DNA from: Bacillota bacterium
Lineage (GTDB): Bacteria > Bacillota > Clostridia > Christensenellales > SZUA-584
Reading direction: 5' to 3'
Assembly: GCA_023410595.1 (NCBI GenBank)
Contig: JAEYPO010000009.1
Span: 62,001 to 126,000 of the forward strand
DNA: 64,000 nucleotides
The position numbers were made by a program, and so were the translations under genes. Numbering within the stretch: position 1 is the stretch's first letter; each line of letters starts with the position of its first letter. Below are positions 16,945-26,700 of this stretch, in pieces. The notes under the pieces were generated by a model. The model was not told the DNA's origin. It saw only the letters and a program-made list of their open reading frames with translations, and did not search any database.

Positions 16945-18774
16945 CTATTTTGAGTTTTTAGGTATCCTCAGCTCTACTTTTGTTCCGACCTGTTTTATGC
17001 TGTATATCTTCAGGCCGTAACTGCTGTCAAAAATAAGTTTTATTCTCTCGTTTATGTTTATGAGCCCAAGGCCAACCTTAATATCTTCCGACTTTTTAAG
17101 GCTTACGCCCTGGGCAAGGCTTTCGTTTATCGCTTCCAGCGTTTCTTTCTCCATTCCTTCTCCGTCGTCCTCGACGCTGATAATAATGCTGTCCGGCGTT
17201 GAGTATGATTTAATTCTTATAGTGCCTTTTCCCGGTTTTGTCTCCAGCCCGTGAATGATAGCGTTTTCTACTATAGGTTGGATTATAAGCTTGGGTATGA
17301 GGCAGCTTTTCGTATCTTCTTCAATGTCTTTGATTACGATAAATTTATTGTCAAACCTAAACTGCTGTATTTTCAGATAGTTGTCTATATTTTTCAGCTC
17401 TTCCTCCAGCTTTACCATCGCATTTTTATTTGTTATGCTGTACCTGAAAATATCAGCCAGAGCCTTTACCATCATTCCTATTCCTTCGACTTCCTCCACT
17501 ATCGCCTGCCCTCTTATAGATTCAAGGGTATTGTAAAGAAAATGCGGATTTATCTGGCTCTGCAAGGCGTCTATTTCCGCCTGCTTCTTCATTATTCCTG
17601 CAGTATACTCGCTGTCTATCAGCTGTTTTAAGCGCATGGTCAGTGAGTTGAGGTCGTTATATACGGGATAAAGTTCATTTCCATGCTGCAATTTCGCAAG
17701 CTTAATATTCGTATCGCCGCTGACAATAGCGTGCAAGGCTCCTTCTACGTTAGCTATCGGGCGGTAAACGCGCTTATTGAAAAGTATCACTACAAGTATG
17801 TTTACTGTTATCAGTACCAGAGCGGAAATAAGTATAATATAATATACTTCCTTCATATCCTCTGCAAAAAAACTGCTGCCGGCGATATAGAGCAGTGTAC
17901 AGCCCGAGCCGGTATTCCTGTCATAAAAAACATATTTTGTCTCCCCGTAGGCTTCCGTTTCAAACATGCCCGCCGTGCCTTCAAACCGATCGTTAAACTT
18001 CCCGCTCCTAACTAAAACTTCATCCCCCATGGCGTTTTCGTTACGGAAAGACATGAGTATCTCGCCGGCCTCGTTTATAAGCACAATTGAGCCATTACTC
18101 AGCAGCCCCAGGTCCTCGTAATATTTTTTCTGCTCCGCCCAGTTCTTTTCGAGCACTATAATTGCGTACTCATCTGCCGCTGTGTCCGGCTGGTAGAAGT
18201 TGATTGAAAGCATACATTGGCCAAGGTAGTCGCCCTTGCTTCTTACAAGAACGCTCCCTTTGTCTTTAAGCGCTATAAGCTCGGAGTACTGCGATTTAGT
18301 ACCGCTTACATAATAATAAGGCCCATAAGGATTTGTATATGATACTACCATTCCGCCTTTGGGCCGGTATATAGATACTCCCGATATATCCTCATTTATC
18401 TTAAATATCATATCGATTATTGTATTCAGTTCGCTGTTGTCGTTTCGGTATTCGGAATCGCTGTCTTTTTCTTTGAAATAGAAATATGACTCGTCGTAAA
18501 CCATTTTGGACATTTTACCGATACGGTCCAGCTCAGACCTGATATTTAAAGATGCCTGATTAATAAAATGCGAGACGGTTTGCCTGTCCTTTTCATTATT
18601 TGAATTCCTTGTAAAATCTACATTAATAATGCCGTAGCAGAGCTGAGTCAACAGTATACATATAAAATATAACCCGACTATAGCAATGATGTTTGTCCGT
18701 ATTCTGAAGTTTTTCGCCTGCTTAAAAAAAGTCTTAATTCGGAAGACAAGCTTGGCGACCCATTTTTCGACCAT
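16945..18774 (-). CDS. YesM-type sensor histidine kinase
   Basis: Membrane sensor of 609 residues (ATG 18774 fits GGGAG best; an ATG two codons earlier is possible). It has a TM helix at about residues 25-45, an extracellular sensing region to about 310, a second TM (VYYIILISALVLITVNILVV), HAMP, then the His_kinase domain with phospho-acceptor His in QINPHFLYNTLESIR, and HATPase motifs PIVENAIIHGLE and EDDGEGM. It lies 24 bp downstream of its partner regulator. This family typically senses sugars or binding proteins and controls adjacent ABC uptake genes. Confidence 0.92.
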   Translation of the reverse strand: MVEKWVAKLVFRIKTFFKQAKNFRIRTNIIAIVGLYFICILLTQLCYGIINVDFTRNSNNEKDRQTVSHFINQASLNIRSELDRIGKMSKMVYDESYFYFKEKDSDSEYRNDNSELNTIIDMIFKINEDISGVSIYRPKGGMVVSYTNPYGPYYYVSGTKSQYSELIALKDKGSVLVRSKGDYLGQCMLSINFYQPDTAADEYAIIVLEKNWAEQKKYYEDLGLLSNGSIVLINEAGEILMSFRNENAMGDEVLVRSGKFNDRFEGTAGMFETEAYGETKYVFYDRNTGSGCTLLYIAGSSFFAEDMKEVYYIILISALVLITVNILVVILFNKRVYRPIANVEGALHAIVSGDTNIKLAKLQHGNELYPVYNDLNSLTMRLKQLIDSEYTAGIMKKQAEIDALQSQINPHFLYNTLESIRGQAIVEEVEGIGMMVKALADIFRYSITNKNAMVKLEEELKNIDNYLKIQQFRFDNKFIVIKDIEEDTKSCLIPKLIIQPIVENAIIHGLETKPGKGTIRIKSYSTPDSIIISVEDDGEGMEKETLEAINESLAQGVSLKKSEDIKVGLGLININERIKLIFDSSYGLKIYSIKQVGTKVELRIPKNSK

Positions 18775-18803
18775 CGACATCTCCCATATTGTTTAGCTTA
18801 AGA

Positions 18804-20378
18804 TTATATATATAATCTTCTGTAATCTGTCGGATTTACTCCAACTTTTTTCTTGAACAGCCTGCTGAAATATTTTGAATCCGTGTAGCCGACCATTTGA
18901 GAAACATCGACAACCTTATACCTGATGTCCTTGAGCATATCTTTGGCTATTTCTATACGGTAATCTATCAAGTATTCGCTGAAATTCTCTCCGGTTTTCC
19001 TTTTAAATATCTCGCTGACATACGTCGGACTTAAGCATACAAGCTTTGCAATGTCGTCAAGGTTAATGTTTATCATATAATTTTCGGATATAAACCTCTT
19101 TATTTCCGTTATCAGCTTTTCACCGTTATCATGCCGTTCACCAAGGTAAGAATCCTGGAATTCTTTTATAAGCAAAGCGATATAATTTTCTATTTCTTTA
19201 ACCGAACGGCACCCGTCAACAAACATGGCCGCCTGCTGCCTGCTAATTCCGCTTTTATGCTGAACACCCTTCTTTTGCATTATTTCAAACAACATGTCGA
19301 TGATTTCATACGAAGCGATATGATAAGAAAGCAGATTAACAGCGCTTTTCTTTTCAGCGTCGGAAAATATCGTTTTTATCTCGGCAAATGCGTTTTCCGT
19401 ATCAAACACATCCAAAAGCGCCGAAAGCTTTTTCTTTGCGCGAATATCAATTATGCCCTTTGTATCAACTATCCTGCCTGCCTCTTCTTTTGCGCTTATA
19501 ACCCTGCCGACGCCAAGGATAACCCGCGCTTTCATCGCGTTTGCTGCGGATTCATATGATACACCTGTTTCGTTAATGCTGCTGACCCTGCTGCCAATGC
19601 TTATGGTCAGCGCAAAGTTTTTTGAAAATTCTTTTTCATCGAATGAACGAATTATATCCTTCATTACATTGTTAACATCCTGAGTTTCGTCTTTTAAGTT
19701 AATAATAAATACAGTCTGGTCTTTCGTTTTCCCGGAAAAATAGACTATTTCCTGAAAATTATCCGCGTACTTCTTTTTTGTATCGTATAAAAAGTGCTGA
19801 TAAGCGTCGTCATACCTTTCTTTTGTGAAGAAATCCTGCTTGAATATAACTGTATGAAACGGCCCTTCCATAAAGTTTGTGTTAAAGCGGTCGTTAAGAG
19901 TTTTTTGGCTGATGTCTCTGTTTATATTATCGATTATTTTTCGCAGTTCACCCTCAAGCATCACGGTGTCACTGCTTTCTAGCTTGTTTTTGATTCTGTG
20001 CTTTTCGGTGATCCTGTCTTTTACACTATACAAAATTTTTTCGAATTCGTCTTTATCCAGCGGCTTTAAAGTATATGCGAAGGCATCGTATATCAATGCG
20101 TTTCGGGCATATTCAAAATCGCTGTAGCCGCTTATTATTACAAACTCAACGTCTATCTTTTTTTCACGTACGGTTTTGATCAAACCGAGCCCATCGAGGC
20201 CCGGCATCCTGATGTCGGTTACAACAAGATCGGGCTTATGCTCTTCTATAAGCTTTAAAGCGGTAAGGCCGTCGCCTGCGTTGGCAACTATATTAAATCC
20301 TATTTTTTCCCAGTCGACTATTTTTCGAATAAGTTTGCATATCCATGTTTCATCATCAACCACGATTACATTATACAT
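18804..20378 (-). CDS. YesN-type response regulator, AraC family
   Basis: 524-residue regulator. The N-terminal receiver has VVDDET, phospho-acceptor Asp in DLVVTDIRMPGLDG near residue 55, and Lys in TLKPLDKDEF near 105. The middle 300 residues are a linker typical of this family, and the C-terminal 100 residues are an AraC-type double helix-turn-helix (LDDIAKLVCLSPTYVSEIFKRKTG and VSQMVGYTDSKYFSRLFKKKVG). It is the first gene of the operon after a strong promoter, so it likely controls both itself and the sugar genes that follow. Confidence 0.92.
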   Translation of the reverse strand: MYNVIVVDDETWICKLIRKIVDWEKIGFNIVANAGDGLTALKLIEEHKPDLVVTDIRMPGLDGLGLIKTVREKKIDVEFVIISGYSDFEYARNALIYDAFAYTLKPLDKDEFEKILYSVKDRITEKHRIKNKLESSDTVMLEGELRKIIDNINRDISQKTLNDRFNTNFMEGPFHTVIFKQDFFTKERYDDAYQHFLYDTKKKYADNFQEIVYFSGKTKDQTVFIINLKDETQDVNNVMKDIIRSFDEKEFSKNFALTISIGSRVSSINETGVSYESAANAMKARVILGVGRVISAKEEAGRIVDTKGIIDIRAKKKLSALLDVFDTENAFAEIKTIFSDAEKKSAVNLLSYHIASYEIIDMLFEIMQKKGVQHKSGISRQQAAMFVDGCRSVKEIENYIALLIKEFQDSYLGERHDNGEKLITEIKRFISENYMININLDDIAKLVCLSPTYVSEIFKRKTGENFSEYLIDYRIEIAKDMLKDIRYKVVDVSQMVGYTDSKYFSRLFKKKVGVNPTDYRRLYI

Positions 20379-20530
20379 GCTATCCCTTCCTTCTTATAGC
20401 CGCTGAATTTTATACATATGCATATTCTTAAAAACACAACGAACGGCTTTTTTGCCTGTCTGAAGCGTATATAAAAAATATGTAACGTAGCATAAAGCCC
20501 TTGACCGATTTTTGATGTTATGTATATAGT

Positions 20531-20559
20531 ATTGTAACACTCCGCTAAATCATTGTCAA
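20531..20559 (-). promoter_or_regulatory. Sigma-A type promoter for the regulator-kinase-sugar operon
   Basis: Minus strand TTGACA, 17-bp spacer, TACAAT; near-consensus. It lies about 150 bp upstream of the YesN start and reads into it with no gene between. Confidence 0.75.
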
Positions 20560-21188
20560 AGAGGCCTTAAGCCCATCGGGCCGGCCAGCATTGCGCCATC
20601 GCAATAAACCATGAAAATCATAAACCGATCAGACACGCTTTTGTCCTTGAAAATAAAATCCACCCTATGCCCGTGACGATTACACCTCCGGCGCTCAGCA
20701 GCGACAGACACAGCAGTATTAGCAACGCTATTTTTTTAAGCTCTCTTCATATTTATTGCTCCTTCGCAAGCACCGCGTGGGCATTACGAAAGCCCTCGCA
20801 TATCCTCATCATATCAAGTATGTCACGTTTCGTGTACGGGAATACAGCTTGAGCCAAAGATACTGCGCTTCCCACAGTGCGAGCTTAGGTTTTAAATAGA
20901 TATTTTATATCGTGATTCCGGCAACCGTCGAAATGCAAGCAGGCCACGCAGAACTTCCCGTCAAAATCCGAATCGTACGGCGGGACAAAATCCGCACCAT
21001 ACTCTTCGATATGCCGGGTACGTGCTTCCAGTTTCCCTGCCGCTTTATGCATTTGGTTATCTGCGCCACTACGGAGTCGCTAAGCAAGTTTTTGTTTAAC
21101 ATATTCTCTCTTTTAGGAAGCTATGGAACTCTGTCTTAAAAAAGCTCAATATCGCTGCTGGCGGAGTAGGCAATATTAAACCATATCA
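20560..21188. other. Gene-free stretch with broken minus-strand coding traces
   Basis: No intact gene is supported. On the minus strand short coding-like pieces in shifting frames can be read: a piece with NWKHVPGIS then, after a frame change, GKFCVACLHFDGC (about 20,900-21,110); a piece ending MRICEGFRNAHAVLAKEQ (about 20,757-20,860); and a hydrophobic piece KKIALLILLCLSLLSAGG (about 20,628-20,750). I do not recognise the parent genes. The pattern is that of old, mutated mobile-element or phage-derived genes. Confidence 0.4.
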
Positions 21189-21394
21189 GGGCTCACCCCG
21201 CATATTCTCCGCCATTATTATGCTACAACCTATATTACGCAGGAGTTGATATCAAAACTGCTCAGAAGCTCTTAGGGCATAATAATATTAAGATGACGCT
21301 AGAGATATATACTCACTTAAAGCAAGACAATGAGGACGTTATAAGCAAGCTAAATCAACGCTATGAAGGTCAGAAAGGGGTCCTGGTCCAATAA
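21189..21394 (+). pseudogene. Tyrosine integrase C-terminal remnant, frameshifted
   Basis: The catalytic C-terminus of a phage/ICE-type integrase survives in two frames. The first frame gives GLTPHILRHYYAT, with the HxLRHxYAT box holding the catalytic Arg and His. A frame change near 21,230 then gives YYAGVDIKTAQKLLGHNN, with the LLGH box, and NIKMTLEIYTHL with the nucleophile Tyr, ending at TAA 21392-21394. Everything upstream (about 300 residues) is missing or unrecognisable. It lies 58 bp from the tRNA-Lys-derived repeat, the usual place for an integrase of an element using that site. Confidence 0.8.
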
Positions 21395-21413
21395 TGCTAT
21401 GGCGCCTAAACAT

Positions 21414-21450
21414 AAAAAAGCCCAATGATTCAGTATTCATCGGACTTTTA
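21414..21450. terminator. Likely bidirectional terminator between integrase remnant and att copy
   Basis: An imperfect hairpin pairs AAAAGCCCAATGA with TCATCGGACTTTT (two G-U type mismatches) and is flanked by A and T runs on both sides. It would end plus-strand integrase transcripts, and on the minus strand it ends in six T, so it may also be the original tRNA-Lys terminator displaced by integration. Confidence 0.5.
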
Positions 21451-21451
21451 C

Positions 21452-21472
21452 TGGTGACCCACCGGAGACTCG
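21452..21472 (-). repeat. Distal attachment-site copy: 21-bp repeat of tRNA-Lys 3' end
   Basis: TGGTGACCCACCGGAGACTC plus one G is identical to 31565-31585, the CCA end, acceptor and T-arm of the tRNA-Lys gene. The identity stops at both ends. Direct repeats of a tRNA 3' end are the classical mark of integrase-mediated insertion. Confidence 0.8.
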
Positions 21473-21533
21473 CCTTTTGCTGCGCAAAAGATTCGCTCGG
21501 CGGTTGGTATTCCTCTGTAGCAGCGCCTCGCGC

Positions 21534-21558
21534 CTTGATTGCCCACTGGGCAATCAAG
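21534..21558. repeat. 25-bp near-perfect palindrome
   Basis: Twelve bases on each side pair exactly around a central C (CTTGATTGCCCA / TGGGCAATCAAG). It lies between the att copy and the serine recombinase remnant and has no following T tract, so it is not a simple terminator. Possibly a recombinase or relaxase recognition site; function unknown. Confidence 0.6.
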
Positions 21559-21598
21559 CTCACTTTGAGTTCGAGTTTCCGTCAAAGCAAAAACGGCC

Positions 21599-22035
21599 TC
21601 ACAATGGAGGCCGCTTTTGCTTTGGTGAAGCACACTCTTCTAAATCCGAACTTTTCACCTCTTCTTGCGAGATAGTCTTGGTTCCGTCTTTGTAGTTATA
21701 TGTCAGCACTATCCTGTCATCATACAAATATATCGAGTTTACAAAGCAGTCAATAAGTCTACGCCGAAATACAGGATCTTTCACATCTCCTTCTTTAAAT
21801 CGGCTTATCCAAAAAACAACCTGTTCTTTTGTAAGTGTTGGCTTTTGCATTTCTTCTTGAGCAATGCTTATCTCGATATTCTCTTTCGCAGTTTCCAGTT
21901 CCTCAAGCCTTTTCTTTGTCGATGAAGTCAAAACACCTTTCTGTATCGCGTTCAGCATATTATCTATGCTTTTTCTCGTGTCTTTAAGCCGTCTATGAAG
22001 CAAGGGTAATACAGTGTTTTCCTTATAAAGGCTGC
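21599..22035 (-). pseudogene. Large serine recombinase, C-terminal remnant
   Basis: About 140 residues of the C-terminal part of a TnpX/TndX-type serine recombinase. The coiled-coil segment RLKDTRKSIDNMLNAIQKG, the STKKRLEELETAKENIEISI stretch and the end domain FRRRLIDCFVNSIYLYDDRI then VLTYNYKDGT are characteristic. The catalytic N-terminal domain and zinc ribbon are absent; the frame runs into relaxase sequence of the opposite strand near 22,030. The stop lies in a GGCCTC/GAGGCC hairpin that would end transcription on this strand (21,590-21,612). Confidence 0.8.
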
Positions 22036-23099
22036 AACGGCACTTATACCCAAGCGTTTGATCGATTACTTGAAGAAGGAACGATCAGCATACGCGGTTT
22101 AAAGCCGGACGCGGATGTTTTTGCAGAGATGGTGTTTGACGTCAACACATCGTATTTTGAACAACACGGCGGTTATGAATATGCAAAGGATTTCTTCGCT
22201 GAGGCGTACAAGATGGCCGTTCAGGAAGTGGGCGGAGAGCAATATATCCTGTCAGCAGTTATGCACGCTGATGAACGCAACAAGAGCCTTTCAGAGGATT
22301 TGAATCGGGATGCCTTCCACTATCATCTCCATGTCGTGTACATCCCAGTTGTTGAGAAGGAAATACGCTGGACAAAGCGCTGCAAAGACAAGGCACTGGT
22401 CGGCACAGTTAAGGAGGTGATTCATCAGGTCAGTCACTCAAAAAAGTGGGCATCCGTGAAGGTATTGGATGAAAACGGTGAGCCGATACGGACAGAGGAT
22501 GGAAAATCCGTACTGATTCCATCCTATTCGCTCCTGCAAGACAGGTTCTTTGAGCACATGAAAAACGCCGGGTTCAAGAATTTTGAGCGTGGTATTCGCG
22601 GAAGCACGACACAGCACTTGTCTGTTCTCGATTATAAGATACAACAGGATGCCGAAAAACTTGCTCGAATTGAGAAGCAAGTGGAAACCCAGCAGAAGGA
22701 ACTGCCTCGATTTCTGAAAAATTGGTTGTGGAGCATCAGGCCAGCAAGACGTTTCATGAGCTTGATGAACTGGGCCGGAAAAAGATGTTCGGTAAAGTGG
22801 AATTAACGGAACAGGATTATAAGGATGTAATATCACTCGCGAAAGAAGGCGTTCTTTCCCGGAGTAAGATAGCTGATTTGACACGACAACTGAGTCAGAT
22901 TTCATCGAAATTATTCAACTGGCAGCTTAGCTGGCAAGAGCTTGACGAACAGACAAGAGAGTTTCGACAGGCTATGAAATTAGCGCCGCAACGTGTAAAG
23001 GAGGTCATTTCAGACATTTTCTTAAAAGACCGAGAAGAACGCGAAGCACGACGCCATATGCGTCGCAATAGCAGAAAGCGGGATGAGCGCGAAAGATGA
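22030..23099 (+). pseudogene. Mob/Pre-family plasmid-type relaxase, 5' truncated and frameshifted
   Basis: Remnant of a mobilisation relaxase. It begins mid-gene with CNGTYTQAFDRLLEEGTISI and RGLKPDADVFAEMVFDVNT. The family His motif is intact in FHYHLHVVYIPVVEKE, and SAVMHADERNKSL is also typical. The N-terminal catalytic segment is missing. A one-base frame change near 22,715-22,722 moves the frame, after which EHQASKTFHELDELGRKKMF continues to TGA at 23,097-23,099. Such relaxases nick at oriT and need a host conjugation system. The gene cannot make a working protein. Confidence 0.85.
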
Positions 23100-23157
23100 A
23101 CATTGACAACTGAATATGGAGGTAGTTATTTTATGCAGCAGAAAAGGAGCGGGCATC

Positions 23158-23340
23158 ATGTCCGCTGACAAGCTTAAATCCGATATCCCTGATGAGGTTA
23201 TAGAATCTCTTGCCCGTTGTATATTACCATCGATACGGGCATATCTTGAAAGCGAGGAAGGGCAAAAAGAGTATGCGGATTGGATAGAGAAAAGGAAAAA
23301 GGATCAGGCTGCAGTAGCGGCAAATGTAATATCTGATTAG
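23158..23340 (+). CDS. Small conserved mobile-element protein
   Basis: 60-residue acidic protein starting at ATG 23158 with AAAGGAG 8 bp upstream; an in-frame start 14 codons earlier lacks a better site. The sequence contains KSDIPDEVIESLARCILPSI and ESEEGQKEYADWIEKRKK, which I recall as a small protein found next to relaxase and recombinase genes in Clostridia mobilisable elements. Its function is not known. It overlaps the end of a short upstream reading frame (ATG 23133 to TGA 23166), which could be a coupling leader. A terminator follows 7 bp after the stop. Confidence 0.6.
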   Translation: MSADKLKSDIPDEVIESLARCILPSIRAYLESEEGQKEYADWIEKRKKDQAAVAANVISD

Positions 23341-23346
23341 CAATAT

Positions 23347-23375
23347 CGGGAGAGCTTCTTCTGCTCTCCCGTATT
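23347..23375 (+). terminator. Rho-independent terminator after the small element gene
   Basis: CGGGAGAGC and GCTCTCCCG form a 9-bp stem with a 7-base loop directly after the 23158-23340 gene, followed by a T-containing tail. Confidence 0.7.
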
Positions 23376-23576
23376 TACTTGTAGCATATATTCAAGCCGA
23401 AAGCTACAGAATTGCTAACACCGTTTAATTCCATTTTTATGGATTAGGAGGCGGTAGGCCTATGGTTCGAAACACATTAGGCGGGAAGTCGAATGTGCCT
23501 ATTTAAAGGCGTTTTTAGCGATTCTACTGTGTCTATGTAGTCTATAAATCCCCTCAAAATCTATGCTATACTACAG

Positions 23577-23598
23577 AAAATGTAGTATAAATGTAGTA
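23577..23598 (+). repeat. 22-bp direct repeat, copy 1
   Basis: AAAATGTAGTATAAATGTAG followed by TA is identical to 30984-31005. The unit itself contains TGTAGTA twice. The two copies bracket exactly the surface protein, regulator and kinase genes. Confidence 0.85.
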
Positions 23599-23706
23599 AA
23601 ACAACATCGGCTGTCCAGCCACTCTGATTCTAAAAGAGCTTCAATTACGAAGCCCTTATTACTTAATATTATATAAATTAGCATGGGGAGCTATGGCTTC
23701 TTTAAG

Positions 23707-23731
23707 AACGCCCGGTTTCGTACTGGGCGTT
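23707..23731 (-). terminator. Probable terminator of the surface protein gene
   Basis: AACGCCC and GGGCGTT form a 7-bp stem with 11-base loop, 48 bp after the stop of the gene at 23779 on the minus strand; the following tail CTTAAAG is only weakly T-rich. Confidence 0.5.
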
Positions 23732-23778
23732 ACCTTCGCTTATCTACAAAAGAATTCTTAATAAATCAACAAAAGAAA

Positions 23779-26700
23779 TTATTTTGAGAATCGCTTCGCC
23801 TTCTTATTCCACCTCACCATAACCACTGACATAACACCAATCACCAAAGCAGCCGCTGCGATCCAAACGAGCACAGAAATGATGTTGTTCCCGCTGTCGG
23901 CCGCGCCAGGCTGCCAGACATCATCTGAGAGATCAATGCTATAATTGCCCAACGGCGTACCTTCTTCATCCAGAGCAAGAATAACAAGGTTTCCATCTTC
24001 CTGCAAATCGTCCTGACTAATTTCCAGTTTAAATGCGCCCGCATTCATATCGATTTGTATGACCTCTCCGGACGGGAGCTGAATTACCGCTGTGCCTTTG
24101 GGCAAATCATCAATGTTGATAGTGGCAATGATAATGTCCGCCCGCTCATCCGTCTGTATGGAAAGAGGCTTTAGCGTCACAGTCACGTTAGACACTGGTT
24201 TGGGTATCACAGGAGCATCTTTGTATGCAGCTGTCACAGTCACGTCATGGTCTGGCATCATAAACGTAGTGCTAGCAGTGGTGGCGTCTTCAAACGTGCC
24301 GCCACCACTGCTTGTCCATCTGTCAAAAGCCTTGCCGGACGGTGCTGCATCGGCTGTGATGGATACCGATGTTCCCGCTTTGTAGGAACCGCTGCCCGTG
24401 CCGCTTGTTACTGACAGGGAATAGACAGGCGTCCATACGGCGTATAGCGTCACCGTTGCGCCGTTCACTGATGTGAGGTTTGAAATACTCTGTCCGTCCG
24501 AATAGATTAATGCGCCGTCTGCACTGGCCGCCCAGCCCGAAAAGGTGTAGCCCGTCCGAGTGAAGCTGTTTGGCGTAAGCATTTTCGCCGCATCATATGT
24601 ATGACGGCTGGGAGCGGTGCTGCCCGAGCCGCCATTGGCGTTGTAACTGACCTTGTAGGTGTGCGGACTCCAAACCACATACAACGTCACCGTTGTGTTA
24701 TCTTCCGATGCAAGGTTCATCACGATTTCTTCGTGCGTATAGACGGCCGTACCGCGTGCACTGGTTGCCCAACCCACAAAGGTGTAGCCTGTCCGAGTAA
24801 AGCCGTTGGCCGTCAGCGTTTTCGCCTCGTCGTAAGTGTGGCTGCTGGAGGCGGTGCTGCCCGTGCCGCCGTTGGCATTGTAACTGATCGTATAGGAGTT
24901 GGCCCTCCACACAGCGTACAGTGTCACCGTTGCGCCGTCCTCGGATCTTAGGTTGAATATGCTCTCTTCATCCATATAAACGATTGCACCGTCCGCACTG
25001 GCCGCCCAGCCCGCAAAAGTATAGCCCGTCTTTGTGAAACGGTTAGCCGCCAGAGGGGCTGCCGCATCGTAGGTGTGGCTGCCGGGGGCGGTACTGCCCG
25101 TGCCGCCGTTGGCATTGTAACTGACTGTGTAGGTGTGCGGTGCCCAAACCGCGTACAGATTCACCGTCGCGCCGTCCTCTGATGCAAGGTTAACCATACT
25201 CTTTTCATCCGTATAGACAATGCCGCCGTCCGCCTCGGTTGCCCAGCCCGCGAAAGTATATCCCACTCGAGTGAACCCGTTGGCCGTCAATGGTTTTGCC
25301 TCATCATAGGTGTGGCTGCTCGAAGCGGTCCTGCCCGTGCCGCCGTTGGCATCGTAGCTGACCATGTAGGTGTGCGGTGTCCAAACGGCATACAGCGTCA
25401 CGATCGCGCCGTTCTCCGGCGCAAGATTTAATACGCTGTCTTCATCCGTGTAGACGATCCCACCATCGGCGCTGGCCGCCCAGCCCGCGAAAGTATAACC
25501 CACTCGTGCAAATCCGTTGGCAGTCAGCCTTTTTGCCTCGTCGTAGGTGTGGCTGCTCGAAGCGGTCCTGCCCGAACCGCCGTTGGCGTTGTAACTGACG
25601 GTGTAGGAGTTGGGCGTCCACACGGCGTATAGCGTTACCGTCGAACCGTCCTCTGACGCAAGGTTTGATACAGCCGCTTCATCCGTATAGACAATTGTTC
25701 CGTATTCACCGGCCGCCCAGCCTGCAAATGTGTACCCCGTCTTTGTAAAATTGTTTGCCGTCAGGGGGGTTGTTTCATCGTAGGTGTGGCTGCTTGCAGC
25801 AGTGCTGCCCAAGCCGCCGTTTGCATCGTAACTGACAATATAGGAGTTGGGCGTCCACACGGCGTACAGCGTCACCGTCGCGCCGTTCTCTGACGCAAGG
25901 TTTGATACGCTTTGTCCGTCCGAATAGATGGCAATGCCGGATGCGTCGTTAGCCCAGCCCGCAAAGGAATAGCCCAATCGAGTGAATCCGTTGGCCATCA
26001 GCGTTTTCGCAGCATCATAGGTGTGGATGCTCAAATCGGTGCTGCCCGTGCCGCCGTTGGCATCGTAATTGACCGTATAGGTGTGCGGCGTCCATGCCGC
26101 GTACAGTGTCACCACTGCGCCATCCCCTGACGCAAGGTTGCTTACGCTTTTTTCATCCTCATAGACGGCTGCGCCGCCCGCACTGGTTGCCCAGCCTGAG
26201 AAAGTATATCCCACTCGAGTGAAACCGTTGGCCGTCAGCGTTTTCGCAGCATCGTAAGTATGGCTGCTGGGGGCAGTGCTGCCCGAGCCGCGGTTCGCAT
26301 CGTATTCGACTGTGTAGGAGTTCGGCCTCCATATGGCGTACAACATGATCGCTGCGCCGTCCTCTGACGCAAGGTTTGCCACGTTCTCCTCATCCGTATA
26401 GATGACCGCGCCGTCCGTCTCAGTTGCCCAGCCCGAAAAGGTGTAGCCCGTCCGTGCAAAGCCGTTAGCCGTGAGCGTTTTTGCCTCATCGTAGGTGTGG
26501 CGGCTTGAAGCGGTGCTGCCCGTGCCGCCGTTAGCATTGTAATAGACTCTATAGGGGTTGGGCGTCCACACGGCGTAAAGCGTCGTATTGTCGAGAAAAG
26601 TAAAAGTGTCCCGATAATTATAGCCTCTGCCCTCTTTGTTCGCTGCCGTGTTCCAGCCGGAGAATGTATAGCCAACGCGACTTAAAAAACCATGGTATTC

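Larger units (their letters stand above)
23376..23778. other. Gene-free junction region with short repeats
   Basis: No gene seen. It holds a 9-bp inverted repeat TATACTACA/TGTAGTATA with 5-base spacer (23567-23589), the 22-bp direct repeat described separately, and the terminator of the surface protein gene. This looks like the joint between the broken mobilisation genes and the sensor-adhesin cargo. Confidence 0.5.
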
